Below are positions 50,567-58,810 of a DNA stretch of 64,000 bases, piece after piece. The stretch is taken from NCBI RefSeq assembly GCF_008327685.1, contig NZ_BDDE01000013.1, positions 496,001 through 560,000 of the forward strand, read 5' to 3'. The stretch's first letter is position 1; each line of letters starts with the position of its first letter. Under the pieces are notes generated by a model. The model saw only the letters and a list, made by a program, of their open reading frames with translations. It did not search any database and was not told the DNA's origin. The stretch comes from Actinomadura sp. K4S16 (lineage in GTDB: Bacteria; Actinomycetota; Actinomycetes; Streptosporangiales; Streptosporangiaceae). A program made the translations under genes and the position numbers.

Positions 50567-51562
50567 TCAGAACGCCTCGTCGAGCGCGACCGTCCCCTCG
50601 ACCCCGATCTGGTAGGCCGAAACGCGCCTTTCGAAGAAGTTCGACAGCTCCTGGACGTCCTGCAACTCCATGAACGCGAACGGGTTCGCGGTGCCGTAGC
50701 GGGCCGGCAGGCCGAGCCGGACGAGCCGCTGGTCCGCGACGTATTCGAGGTAGGCGCGCATGTCGCCGGCGCTCATGCCGGGCAGACCGTCCCCGCACAG
50801 GTCGCGGGCGAACGCCAGCTCCGCTTGGACGGCCTCCTCCATCATCGTGGTGACCTGGGCCGTCAGCTCGGCGTCGAAAAGCGCGGGCTCCTCGGCCCGG
50901 ACGGTGTCGACCACCGAGAAGGCGAAGTCCATGTGCATGCTTTCGTCCCGGAAGACCCAGTTGGTCCCGGACGCGAGGCCGTTCAGCAGGCCCCGCGACC
51001 GGAGCCAGTAGACGTAGGCGAACGCGCCGTAGAAGAACAGCCCCTCGATGCAGGCCGCGAAGCAGATGAGGTTCAGCAGGAACGCCCTGCGGTCTGCGGC
51101 GGTGCGGAGCTCGTCCAGGGAGCCGAGCGAGTCGATCCATCGGAAGCAGAACTCCGCCTTGGACCGGATGGACGGGATGTGCTCGATCGCCGCGAACGCC
51201 TTGGCGCGCTCGTCCGAATCGGGCAGATAGGTGTCCAGGAGGGTCAGGTAGAACTGTACGTGCACGGCCTCCTCATATAGCTGCCTCGACAGGTAGAGCC
51301 GGGCCTCCGGCGCGTTCACGTGCTTGTAGAGGTTGAGCACCAGGTTGTTCGCCACGATCGAGTCGCCGGTGGCGAAGAACGCGACGAGCCGGTTGACGAG
51401 GTGCAGCTCGGCGGGCGTGAGCCGGGCGAGGTCCGCCAGGTCGGAGGCGAGGTCGACCTCCTCCACCGTCCAGGTGTTGCGGATCGCGGCCCGGTACCGC
51501 TCGTAGAAGTCCGGGTAGCGCATGGGCCGCAGGGTCAGGTCCATGCCGGGGTCGAGGAGCAT
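50567..51562 (-). CDS. nrdB: Class Ia ribonucleotide reductase beta subunit
   Basis: 331 residues, ATG 51562 seven bases after GGAGGG; GTG 51589 overlapping the nrdA stop is an alternative. Di-iron ligands and radical site are intact: FFATGDSIVANNLV (Asp), YEEAVHVQFYLTLL with Glu, His and the radical Tyr, then FAACIEGLFFYGAF and FRDESMHMDFAF for the second half. No nrdI or nrdH is adjacent, which with the size of NrdA favours class Ia over Ib. It forms the holoenzyme with NrdA encoded just upstream. Confidence 0.94.
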   Translation of the reverse strand: MLLDPGMDLTLRPMRYPDFYERYRAAIRNTWTVEEVDLASDLADLARLTPAELHLVNRLVAFFATGDSIVANNLVLNLYKHVNAPEARLYLSRQLYEEAVHVQFYLTLLDTYLPDSDERAKAFAAIEHIPSIRSKAEFCFRWIDSLGSLDELRTAADRRAFLLNLICFAACIEGLFFYGAFAYVYWLRSRGLLNGLASGTNWVFRDESMHMDFAFSVVDTVRAEEPALFDAELTAQVTTMMEEAVQAELAFARDLCGDGLPGMSAGDMRAYLEYVADQRLVRLGLPARYGTANPFAFMELQDVQELSNFFERRVSAYQIGVEGTVALDEAF

Positions 51563-51585
51563 GCCCCGTCCCTCCGCTCGCTCGT

Positions 51586-54009
51586 TCACTGGCACGCCTC
51601 GCAGGTCTCGGGGTTCTCCAGGGAGCACACGGCCGCGGCGACCGTCGTCTGCGCGATCCGCGTCGCCGGACGCGACCGCAGGTAGTAGGTCGTCTTGAGC
51701 CCGGCCCGCCACGCGTAGGCGTACATCGAGGAGAGCTTGCCGATCGTCGGCGTCTCCATGAACAGGTTCAGCGACTGCGACTGGTCGATGTACGGGGTGC
51801 GGGCGGCGGCGAGGTCGATGAGCGCCTTCTGCGGCAGCTCCCAGGCCGTCCGGTAGAGCGACAGCATCTCCTCCGGCAGGTCGACGAGCCCCTGGACGGA
51901 CCCGTTCGCCTTCTTGACCGCCTCGCGGACCGCCGGCGTCCACAGCCCGAGCGACTTCAGGTCCTCGACCAGGTAGCGGTTGATCTGCAGGAACTCGCCG
52001 GACAGCGTCTCGCGCTTGAACAGGTTGGACACCTGCGGCTCGATGCACTCGTAGCAGCCCGCGATGGACGCGATCGTCGCGGTCGGCGCGATCGCGACGA
52101 GCAGCGAGTTGCGCAGGCCCACCTCCGCGACCCGGGCGCGAAGGGCGTCCCAGTCGGCGGGACGGGACGGCGCCGCGTCAGGGAAGTGGTCCAGGTGGAG
52201 CTTGCCGCGCGCGGTGCGGGTCATGCCGTAGGCGGGCAGCGGCCCGTGGGCGGCGGCGAGGTCGGCGGACGCGTTGTAGGCGGCCAGCGCGATCTCCTCG
52301 GCGATGCGCGTCGACAGCTCGCGCGCCTCGTCCGAGTCGAACGGCAGGCGGAGCGTGAAGAACACGTCCGCGAGCCCCATCACGCCGAGCCCGACCGGCC
52401 GCCACTTGCGGTTCGCCTTCTCCGCCTCGGGCGTGGGGTAGAAGCCGCGGTCGATGGTGCGGTCCAGGAACCGGACGGCGGTGCGGACCGTCGAGCGGAG
52501 CCGCTCCCAGTCGACGCCGGACGGCCCCACGTGCGCGGCCAGGTTCACCGATCCGAGGTTGCAGACGGCCGCCTCGCCGTCGCCCGTCACCTCCAGGATC
52601 TCCGTGCAGAGGTTCGACAGGTGGACGACCTTGCCGGGCTCGGCGGTCTGGTTGCAGGCGCGGTTGGCGGCGTCCTTGAACGTCATCCACCCGTTGCCGG
52701 TCTCGGCGAGAGTCCTCATCATCCGCCCGTACAGCTTGCGGGCCGGGATCTGCCGGACGAACCGCCCCTCCCGCTCCGCCGCCCGGTACGCCTCGTCGAA
52801 CTCGTCGCCCCACAGGTCGGTCAGCTCGGGGACCTCCTTCGGGTCGAACAGCGACCACGTCCCGTCGGCCTCGACGCGGCGCATGAACTCGTCCGGGATC
52901 CAGTTGGCCAGGTTGAGGTTGTGGGTGCGGCGCGCGTCCTCGCCGGTGTTGTCGCGCAGCTCCAGGAACTCCTCGACGTCGGCGTGCCACGGCTCCAGGT
53001 AGACGCACGCCGCGCCCTTGCGGCGGCCGCCCTGGTTGACCGCGGCCACGGACGAGTCGAGCGTGCGCAGCCACGGGACGATCCCGTTGGAGTGCCCGTT
53101 GGTGCCCCGGATCAGCGAGCCCCGCGACCGGACCCGCGTCCAGGAGATGCCGATGCCGCCCGCGTACTTGCTGAGCCGCGCGACCTGGCCGTACCGGTCG
53201 TAGATCGACTCCAGCTCGTCGCGCGGCGAGTCGAGCAGGAAGCACGAGGAGAGCTGCGGGCGGCGGGCCCCGGAGTTGAACAGCGTCGGCGAGCTGGGCA
53301 GGTACGACAGCGTGCTGAGCAGCCCGTACAGCTCGGCGGCCTCATCCACGGCCGTGTCGCCTGTGGGAGGCCGACCCCCCACACCCCCCGGCCCGACTTC
53401 GTCGGGGACTGTGTCGCCCGTGGGGGGCCGACCCCCCACACCCCCCGGCCCGACCGCGTCGGGAAATACGAGCCCGCAGGCCACCCGCAAGAAGAAGTGC
53501 TGCGGTCGCTCAAGGACGAGTCGCGACGTCGGATGCCTCAGCAGGTAACGGTCGTAGACGGTGCGAAGCCCGAAGTACTCGAACCGGTCATCGGCCCCGA
53601 ACGCGCCTTCCGAGGCGGGACGTTCTCCCACGCCCCCCGAACTCTCGTCGATGAGCGCGTCGAGCCGGGCGGCGTTGGCGGCGACGAAGGCGGCCAGGTC
53701 GTCCGCCAGGAGCCCCTCGCGGTGCGCGGCGGCGACCGACTCGGCGAACGTGCGGACGCCCGCGGCCGCGGCCTCGTCCCGGATCCGGCCGCCGAGCAGG
53801 CGCGCGGCGACCCTGGAGTATCCGGGCTCGGCGGGGATGAGCGCGGCGGCCTCCCCGATCGCGAGGTCCCGCAGCGCCATCGCGTCGAGGCCGTCCGCGG
53901 ACCGGACCGCGGCCAGCACCCGGCCGGCCTCGACCCCCGGTACCGCCTCGCAGGCCGCCTCGACCTCGGCCGTGATCTCCGCCGGCGGCGCGGCCAGAGC
54001 CTGTGTCAC
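51586..54009 (-). CDS. nrdA: Class Ia ribonucleotide reductase alpha subunit with in-frame repeat insertion
   Basis: 807 residues from GTG 54009 behind GGGGAGAAGCAC. Key Cys are present: RPQLSSCFLLDSP (redox), NLCTEILEV (active-site Cys and Glu), AAVCNLGSVNLAAH (redox partner) and the C-terminal TCEACQ pair for thioredoxin. PTATIASIAGCYECIEP and the radical-transfer Tyr region KTTYYLRSRPA also fit. The N-terminal ATP cone is weak. Between RVACGLVFPDA and AAELYGLLSTLSYLPSSPTL, around residues 181-218, two 19-residue copies of VGPGGVGGRPPTGDT are inserted where relatives have a short loop. Controlled by a cobalamin riboswitch and NrdR-like boxes. Confidence 0.95.
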   Translation of the reverse strand: MTQALAAPPAEITAEVEAACEAVPGVEAGRVLAAVRSADGLDAMALRDLAIGEAAALIPAEPGYSRVAARLLGGRIRDEAAAAGVRTFAESVAAAHREGLLADDLAAFVAANAARLDALIDESSGGVGERPASEGAFGADDRFEYFGLRTVYDRYLLRHPTSRLVLERPQHFFLRVACGLVFPDAVGPGGVGGRPPTGDTVPDEVGPGGVGGRPPTGDTAVDEAAELYGLLSTLSYLPSSPTLFNSGARRPQLSSCFLLDSPRDELESIYDRYGQVARLSKYAGGIGISWTRVRSRGSLIRGTNGHSNGIVPWLRTLDSSVAAVNQGGRRKGAACVYLEPWHADVEEFLELRDNTGEDARRTHNLNLANWIPDEFMRRVEADGTWSLFDPKEVPELTDLWGDEFDEAYRAAEREGRFVRQIPARKLYGRMMRTLAETGNGWMTFKDAANRACNQTAEPGKVVHLSNLCTEILEVTGDGEAAVCNLGSVNLAAHVGPSGVDWERLRSTVRTAVRFLDRTIDRGFYPTPEAEKANRKWRPVGLGVMGLADVFFTLRLPFDSDEARELSTRIAEEIALAAYNASADLAAAHGPLPAYGMTRTARGKLHLDHFPDAAPSRPADWDALRARVAEVGLRNSLLVAIAPTATIASIAGCYECIEPQVSNLFKRETLSGEFLQINRYLVEDLKSLGLWTPAVREAVKKANGSVQGLVDLPEEMLSLYRTAWELPQKALIDLAAARTPYIDQSQSLNLFMETPTIGKLSSMYAYAWRAGLKTTYYLRSRPATRIAQTTVAAAVCSLENPETCEACQ
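53354..53467 (-). repeat. Tandem 57-bp GC-palindromic repeat inside nrdA
   Basis: Two direct copies (53354-53410 and 53411-53467) match in 51 of 57 positions. Each contains a hairpin; in the second the coding strand reads GTGGGGGG-TCGG-CCCCCCAC, a perfect 8-bp stem. The length is a multiple of three, so nrdA stays open and gains 38 residues. The first copy has changes in the stem, so the duplication is not brand new. Confidence 0.8.
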
Positions 54010-54139
54010 GTGCTTCTCCCCTCGCAAGCCGCCTCGCGAAGGCATGCGAACGGCGCGCGGCGGCAGGCCGCGCTCCGCCCCCGGCCCACCCGCGAGGCCT
54101 GGACGTGTCGATCCGGGACGGACCCGGACCCCCGAAAAT

Positions 54140-54159
54140 GAGGCCGGTCGCCCGGCCTC
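54140..54159 (-). terminator. Intrinsic terminator directly after the B12 riboswitch
   Basis: On the minus strand GAGGCCGG-GCGA-CCGGCCTC is a perfect 8-bp stem followed by ATTTTC. It begins on the base after the riboswitch P1 stem and ends 130 bases before nrdA, the layout of a transcription-terminating expression platform. Confidence 0.7.
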
Positions 54160-54318
54160 GCGTGCGGGCAGGTCTTCGGACTCGCGGGCGCCGCCTCTCC
54201 CGAGGCGTCCTACTGGCCGTCGCTTCCCAGGCCCTTCGGCCCAGTGCTCGATGACGGCGGTCGTTCCCGCTCACCGCTGCGGGGCAGTCCCGGACTCCCA
54301 CCGGGTTCCCTCTCACGC
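54160..54318 (-). ncRNA. Cobalamin riboswitch upstream of nrdAB
   Basis: Minus-strand hallmarks in order: GAGAGGGAACCCGGTGGGAG, ACTGCCCCGCAGCGGTGAGC, the B12 box GAAGCGACGGCCAGTAGG, and the 3' GCGAGTCCGAAGACCTGCCC. GCGTG (54318-54314) and CACGC (54164-54160) close P1. A separate hairpin CCCCCGCCG/CGGCGGGGG (54321-54343) precedes it. In streptomycetes the class Ia genes nrdABS are repressed by B12 through such a riboswitch, because B12 enables the class II enzyme NrdJ. The rest of the gap 54010-54139 shows only the nrdA ribosome site and the terminator. Confidence 0.9.
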
Positions 54319-54362
54319 CGCCCCCGCCGCGAAACGGCGGGGGCGGACCAGCACGGGGTTGA

Positions 54363-54409
54363 ACCCTACATCTAGTTGACGATCAACGCACAAGCCCAAG
54401 ATGTTGGGC
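54363..54409 (-). promoter_or_regulatory. Paired NrdR-like boxes at the nrdAB promoter
   Basis: ACCCTACATCTAGTTG (54363-54378; core CTACATCTAG) and GCCCAAGATGTTGGGC (54394-54409) are two 16-base imperfect palindromes whose centres are 31 bases, three helical turns, apart. That spacing and the ACATCTAG core fit NrdR boxes. The promoter itself must lie here, upstream of the riboswitch; TAGATGT on the minus strand could be its -10. Confidence 0.5.
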
Positions 54410-54462
54410 GTGTCGGCGCGGTGTCCGGGGTCGGCTGCGCATCCCGCACCGCGGGTGGGACG

Positions 54463-55110
54463 ATGGTCAGCGTCATGATCCCCCATGCGTCGCAGCCGCT
54501 GTTCCGGGCCGCGCGCGCGGTGGTGTTCGCCACCGTGTGCGCCACGCTCGCGATCCTCGGGCACGTCCTGGCGGGCGGCGCGGCGGTGCCGCCCTGGGCG
54601 GCGATCATGGGATTCGGGGCCGTCCTGGGCGTGACGCTGATGCTGGCGGGCCACGAGCGCTCGCTCGCGACGATCCTGGGCGGGCTCCTCGGCGGGCAGT
54701 TCGCCCTGCACACGCTGTTCACGGCGGCCACCGCCCCGGCGGCCCACACCATGCCCGAGACTCACGCCGCCATGACGGGCGCCATGGAACCCGTCGCGCT
54801 CCCCACCGCGCATGGCGGGAACGGCCTGGTCATGACGCTCGCGCACTGCACGGCCGCGCTGGTGGCCGCATGGTGGCTGCGACGAGGCGAGCGGGCCGCG
54901 TGGTCACTCGCCCGGCGGGTCGCCGCCTTCGCGGACCGCCCGATCCGGCTGCTGCTGGCTCTGCTCGCCGTCGAACCGGCCGAGCCTCCAGTGAGCCCCT
55001 GCCGGACCGAGTCGGCGGCGGACACTGTCACGGCCCTGGGGCGGGTCCTGCGGCACCAGGTCGTCCGGCGGGGTCCCCCGCCGCGTTCGAGGGCGCTCGC
55101 TCACCTCTGA
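54463..55110 (+). CDS. Met/His-containing membrane protein of a copper cluster
   Basis: 215 residues from ATG 54463 (ATG 54475 is an alternative). Four hydrophobic helices (near residues 20-40, 44-62, 70-92, 120-140), with a loop HTMPETHAAMTGAMEPVALP rich in Met and His that could bind Cu(I), and a long cytoplasmic tail. No named family. It sits 75 bases before ycnI and copC in the same direction, suggesting a role in copper uptake or handling. Confidence 0.72.
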   Translation: MVSVMIPHASQPLFRAARAVVFATVCATLAILGHVLAGGAAVPPWAAIMGFGAVLGVTLMLAGHERSLATILGGLLGGQFALHTLFTAATAPAAHTMPETHAAMTGAMEPVALPTAHGGNGLVMTLAHCTAALVAAWWLRRGERAAWSLARRVAAFADRPIRLLLALLAVEPAEPPVSPCRTESAADTVTALGRVLRHQVVRRGPPPRSRALAHL

Positions 55111-55185
55111 GCGGAGCGCCGTACGCCACCGGACGCCGACTCGCGGCGCCCGGTCGTTCCCGTACGACTCGAACGGAGTTCCGCA

Positions 55186-55896
55186 ATGCCCTTCCTTCCG
55201 CATGCCCGGCGCGCCGGCGCGGTCGCGTCCCTCGCCGCACTGTCCGTGATCGGCCTGGCCGCGGCGGCGTCCGCGCACGTCAGCGTCAACCCCAAGACCG
55301 CCGAGCAGGGCTCGTACACCAAGGTCTCGTTCCGCGTGCCGAACGAGCGCGACGACGCGTCCACCACCAAGCTCGTGGTGAACTTGCCGGTCGACCACCC
55401 GCTGTCGTCGGTGTCGGTCCGGCCGACGCCCGGCTGGACGGTGAAGGTGGAGAAGTCCAAGCTGCCGAAGCCCGTGAAGACGGAGGGCGGCGAGCTGACC
55501 GAGGCCGTCACGAAGATCACCTGGACCGGCGGCCGGATCGAGCCGGGCCGGTTCGAGGAGTTCGACGTCTCGATGGGGCCGCTGCCGACCGACACAGACC
55601 GGCTCGTCTTCAAGGCCGACCAGACCTACTCCGGCGGCGAGGTCGTCAAGTGGGACCAGCCACCCGCCGAGGGGGCGAACGAGCCGGAGCACCCCTCGCC
55701 GGTGCTCAAGCTCCTCCCCAAGGGCTCGCTGACCGCCACCGGCCTGACCGCCCAGGTGAAGCCCGCCGCTGCGGCGTCGTCCGCGTCGCCCGACGACGGG
55801 ACGGCCCGGCTGCTCGGCGGCATCGGCATCGCGGTCGGCGTGGCCGGCATCGCGGTCGGGGCCTACGGCCTGACCCGGGCGCGGAGCCGGGCATGA
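55186..55896 (+). CDS. ycnI: YcnI-like (DUF1775) copper-binding protein
   Basis: 236 residues. A signal peptide (RRAGAVASLAALSVIGLAAAASA) is cleaved before HVSVNPKTAEQGSYTKVSFR, leaving an N-terminal His that serves as copper ligand in YcnI. The cupredoxin-like domain has FRVPNERDD, GWTVKVEKSKL and a Trp in KWDQPP; a C-terminal membrane helix (GIGIAVGVAGIAVGAYGL) anchors it. Stop overlaps the copC start (ATGA). Probably a copper chaperone outside the membrane. Confidence 0.91.
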   Translation: MPFLPHARRAGAVASLAALSVIGLAAAASAHVSVNPKTAEQGSYTKVSFRVPNERDDASTTKLVVNLPVDHPLSSVSVRPTPGWTVKVEKSKLPKPVKTEGGELTEAVTKITWTGGRIEPGRFEEFDVSMGPLPTDTDRLVFKADQTYSGGEVVKWDQPPAEGANEPEHPSPVLKLLPKGSLTATGLTAQVKPAAAASSASPDDGTARLLGGIGIAVGVAGIAVGAYGLTRARSRA

Positions 55897-56426
55897 TCCG
55901 GGCGGTGCTGCGCGGGGCCGCCGGCTCCGCGGTTCTCGCGGCGGTCCTGGCGACGACCGCGGTCCCGGCGTCGGCGCACACCGCGCTGGCGTCGGCGAGC
56001 CCGGCGAAGGGCTCGGCGGTCGCGCCCCCGTCCCAGATCGTCCTGACGTACACGGATCCGGTGCGGCTGCCGCGCGTGGTCGTGACCGACGCGTCGCGCA
56101 AGCAGTACCAGGCCGGGTCGGCGCAGGCGGTCGACAACAAGGTCACCCAGGCGGTGAACGGCAAGCTGCCCAACGGCGAGTACACGGTGGGCTGGCGCGT
56201 CGTGGCGTCGGACGGCCATCCGGTCGAGGGCACCTACACGTTCACCGTGCGGGGCTCGACAGGTGCCGCCCAGCCCGCGACACCGGCGCCGTCCCGGACG
56301 GCCGTCGCCGGCACCGGGGATTCGGGCGGCTCGTCGGGGTGGCTCTGGATCGGCCTGATCGCCCTGGTCCTCGCGGCCGCGGCCGGCACCGTCGCCTGGC
56401 TGCGCCGCTCCTCCGCCCAGGATTGA
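55893..56426 (+). CDS. copC: CopC-domain copper-binding protein
   Basis: 177 residues. The signal peptide ends TAVPASA and the mature protein starts HTALASASPAKGSAVAPPSQ, with the N-terminal His of the copper site. The CopC beta-sandwich continues VLTYTDPVRLPRVVVTDASR, GEYTVGWRVVASDGHPVEGT with Asp-x-His ligands, and YTFTVRG. A C-terminal helix (WLWIGLIALVLAAAAGTVAW) anchors it. A CopD partner is not in the window. Confidence 0.93.
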   Translation: MIRAVLRGAAGSAVLAAVLATTAVPASAHTALASASPAKGSAVAPPSQIVLTYTDPVRLPRVVVTDASRKQYQAGSAQAVDNKVTQAVNGKLPNGEYTVGWRVVASDGHPVEGTYTFTVRGSTGAAQPATPAPSRTAVAGTGDSGGSSGWLWIGLIALVLAAAAGTVAWLRRSSAQD

Positions 56427-56498
56427 TCGTTTTCGCTTCCGGTCGGGTGATTACAGGATTACAGTGATAGCCCGACCGGAAGCAGCCTGGGGGCGCCA

Positions 56499-57266
56499 AT
56501 GATCGTCGAGTACATCCGCTACAGCATCGATCCGGGGGACGCCGAGGAGTTCGAGGCCGCCTACGCGCGGGCCGCCGTCCCCCTCGCCGCGGCGCCGCAG
56601 TGCGTCGACTACGAGCTGTCCAGGTGCGTCGACGAGCCGTCGTCCTACATCCTGCGCATCTGCTGGACGTCGGCCGACGACCACATGCGCGGCTTCCGGG
56701 GCGGCGAGCACTTCCCCGCGTTCTTCGCCGAGATCAAGCCGTACGTCCAGCGGATCGAGGAGATGCGGCACTACGAGCGGACGGCCGTGCGCGGCGCCGG
56801 GTCGTCCGTCCCGACCATGTACGACTGGGCGGGCGGGAGCGAGGCGCTGGAGCGGCTCACCGAGCACTTCTACACGAACGTCCTCAAGGACGACCTGCTC
56901 CGCCCCCTCTTCGAGCACATGGCCCCGGACCACCCGAAGTGGGTCGCGGCGTGGCTCGGCGAGGTCTTCCGCGGACCCGAGCGCTACAGCCGCGAGCGCG
57001 GCGGCTACCACTCCATGGTGCGGCACCACCTCGGCAGGTCCATCACCGAGGCGCAGCGCCGCCGCTGGGTCTCGCTCCTCATGGACGCGGCGGACGAGGT
57101 CGGCCTCCCGGACGACCCGGAGTTCCGCGCCGCGTTCGCGTCCTACATCGAGTGGGGCACGCGCATCGCCCTCGCCAACTCCCAGCCGGGCGCCGAGCCG
57201 CCCCTCGAAGCCCCCATGCCCCACTGGGGCTGGGGCGTCGCCCCGCCCTACATCCCCTCGAAGTAG
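56499..57266 (+). CDS. Fusion of antibiotic-biosynthesis-monooxygenase domain and group II truncated hemoglobin
   Basis: 255 residues. Residues 1-95 are a ferredoxin-like ABM domain (IVEYIRYSIDPGDAEEFEAA to AFFAEIKPYVQRIEEM). Residues 105-240 are a truncated globin: LTEHFYTNVLKDDLLRPLFE with the B10 Tyr, PKWVAAWLGEVFRG, the proximal His in GGYHSMVRHHLG, and Trp G8 in QRRRWVSLLMDA. ABM domains often bind heme or quinones, so the fusion may couple oxygen or NO chemistry to an oxidation. Related fusions occur in streptomycetes; function unsettled. Confidence 0.91.
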   Translation: MIVEYIRYSIDPGDAEEFEAAYARAAVPLAAAPQCVDYELSRCVDEPSSYILRICWTSADDHMRGFRGGEHFPAFFAEIKPYVQRIEEMRHYERTAVRGAGSSVPTMYDWAGGSEALERLTEHFYTNVLKDDLLRPLFEHMAPDHPKWVAAWLGEVFRGPERYSRERGGYHSMVRHHLGRSITEAQRRRWVSLLMDAADEVGLPDDPEFRAAFASYIEWGTRIALANSQPGAEPPLEAPMPHWGWGVAPPYIPSK

Positions 57267-57325
57267 CCCAAGGCAGTAGCATCCAGGGCGCTGATCTGCA
57301 CGCACGTCCTGAGAGGTAATGCACG

Positions 57326-58009
57326 GTGGTGGACCTCGGCGACGTGGTGCTCGACGACCCTGTGGGCGAGTCGCTCCGCGGCCGCCACGCGCACCTCGCC
57401 CGCCGCCTCGGCCGGGCCGCGACCTACCTGCCGGGAGTCGCGACCTTCTCGACGGTGTCCACCGACCCGGACCCGGCGGAGTGGGCCGATCTCGCTCAAC
57501 TGCTGGGCCGGGGCGAACTCGCCGACATGTTCAGCAGCCCCGCGGTCCCGCCGCCGGACTGGGAGCCGGTCTTCGTCCTCGAAGGCCGGCAGATGGTCTG
57601 GTCCGGCGGCGGCGAGGCCGGCACCGGCGTGGTGGAGCTGGGCGCGGACAGCGTGCCCGAGATGCTCGACCTCGTCGCGCGGACCCGACCGGGGCCGTTC
57701 TGGCCGCGCACCCGCGAACTCGGCGCCTATCTGGGCGTCCGCGAGAACGGCGTGCTGGTGGCGATGGCGGGCGAACGGCTCCGGCCTCCCGGCTGGACGG
57801 AGATCAGCACCGTCTGCACCGCCCCCGAGGCGCGCGGGCGCGGCCACGCCGCCCGCCTGGTCCGCGCGCTCGCGGCCCGCGTCACGGCCCGGGACGAGCG
57901 CCCGTTCCTGCACGTGGCCGAGGCGAACACCCAGGCGATCGCGCTCTACGAACGGCTCGGCTTCAAGACCCGCAAGCACGTGACCTTCCGCGGCTTCCGG
58001 ATTCCCTGA
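57326..58009 (+). CDS. GNAT-family N-acetyltransferase
   Basis: 227 residues from GTG 57326, with GAGAGG upstream. The acetyl-CoA motif is in TVCTAPEARGRGHAARLVRA, followed by PFLHVAEANTQAIALYERLG and FKTRKHVTF. The N-terminal 90 residues are a less conserved domain of the FR47-like subgroup (FVLEGRQMVWSGGGEAG). Substrate unknown. Followed by a small hairpin. Confidence 0.89.
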   Translation: MVDLGDVVLDDPVGESLRGRHAHLARRLGRAATYLPGVATFSTVSTDPDPAEWADLAQLLGRGELADMFSSPAVPPPDWEPVFVLEGRQMVWSGGGEAGTGVVELGADSVPEMLDLVARTRPGPFWPRTRELGAYLGVRENGVLVAMAGERLRPPGWTEISTVCTAPEARGRGHAARLVRALAARVTARDERPFLHVAEANTQAIALYERLGFKTRKHVTFRGFRIP

Positions 58010-58023
58010 CCGCCGAAGGCACC

Positions 58024-58050
58024 GCAAAGCCGTTCCGGTATAGGCTTTGC
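58024..58050 (+). terminator. Hairpin after the first GNAT gene
   Basis: GCAAAGCC (58024-58031) and GGCTTTGC (58043-58050) pair around an 11-base loop, 15 bases after the stop. A weak terminator or attenuator. Confidence 0.45.
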
Positions 58051-58172
58051 CGCGTTCCTGCGACAGGGGAGGTTGATGAATATGGCCCGCGCGGCGCTTC
58101 GTCAGCATGCCCTTGTCCGGGCCGTGCGCGGTTGAGCGCGGCCCGGTCGTCCAGAACGACCAGGAGCCAGAC

Positions 58173-58709
58173 TTGTCATCTTCCGACCTGACCGCATCGG
58201 GCCCGCACGACGCGGACCCGGCCACCGCGGGCCTGCCGAGCGCGGATCTCACCACCGGCCGCCTCGTCCTGCGTCCGTGGCCGCGCGACGAGATCGCCGC
58301 CGTACTGTCCGGCGACAGGCGCGCCCACTGGGCGGACGACTTCCCCGCCGAAGGCGATCGCGACATCGCCGGCTTCATCGCCGAGCACCCGTCCGTGCTC
58401 GACGCGCACGGCCAGCGCCAGATCATCGAACGCGCCACCGGCCTGGTGGTCGGCACCACCGGCCTGTTCTGGCCGCCCACCGACGGGGTCGTCGAGTTCG
58501 GCTACGGCGTCGTCCCGTCCCGCCGGGGCCGCGGGTACGCCACCGAGGCCGCCCGCGCCATCGTGGCCTTCGCCCTGGCCGCACCGGAGGTGGACGCGGT
58601 GCTCGCGACCGTGGAGCCGAGCAACACGGCGTCGGTCCGCGTCCTGGAGAAGGCCGGCCTCCGCCACGCCGGCGCGACCGAGGACATCGCCACCTACACC
58701 ACCGCCTGA
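58173..58709 (+). CDS. GNAT-family acetyltransferase (RimJ/RimL type)
   Basis: 178 residues from TTG 58173, six bases after AGGAG; an ATG at 58107 in frame would add 22 residues but has no ribosome site. LTTGRLVLRPWPRDEIAAVL is the usual start of the Acetyltransf_3 group, with VVEFGYGVVPSRRGRGYATE carrying the acetyl-CoA motif and VLATVEPSNTASVRVLEKAG the final strand. Acts on an amino group of a peptide or metabolite, not known which. Confidence 0.87.
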   Translation: MSSSDLTASGPHDADPATAGLPSADLTTGRLVLRPWPRDEIAAVLSGDRRAHWADDFPAEGDRDIAGFIAEHPSVLDAHGQRQIIERATGLVVGTTGLFWPPTDGVVEFGYGVVPSRRGRGYATEAARAIVAFALAAPEVDAVLATVEPSNTASVRVLEKAGLRHAGATEDIATYTTA

Positions 58710-58713
58710 CGGC

Positions 58714-58747
58714 GAGCCGGGCCCGGCCGCGCGGCCGGGCCCGGCTC
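58714..58747 (+). terminator. Perfect 34-bp palindrome after the second GNAT gene
   Basis: GAGCCGGGCCCGGCCGC (58714-58730) is followed directly by its exact reverse complement (58731-58747). As RNA it folds into a very stable hairpin right after the TGA, so it is almost certainly the terminator. Confidence 0.7.
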
Positions 58748-58810
58748 GGCGTCCCCATCGATCCTCTGTTCACCGGCGCGTGCCGTCCTTCACACCGAAG
58801 GGCGGCACGT

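Noticed and set aside
54376..54386. TTGACGATCAA as an independent operator
   Set aside because: Short, lies between the two NrdR-like boxes and is probably part of the promoter.
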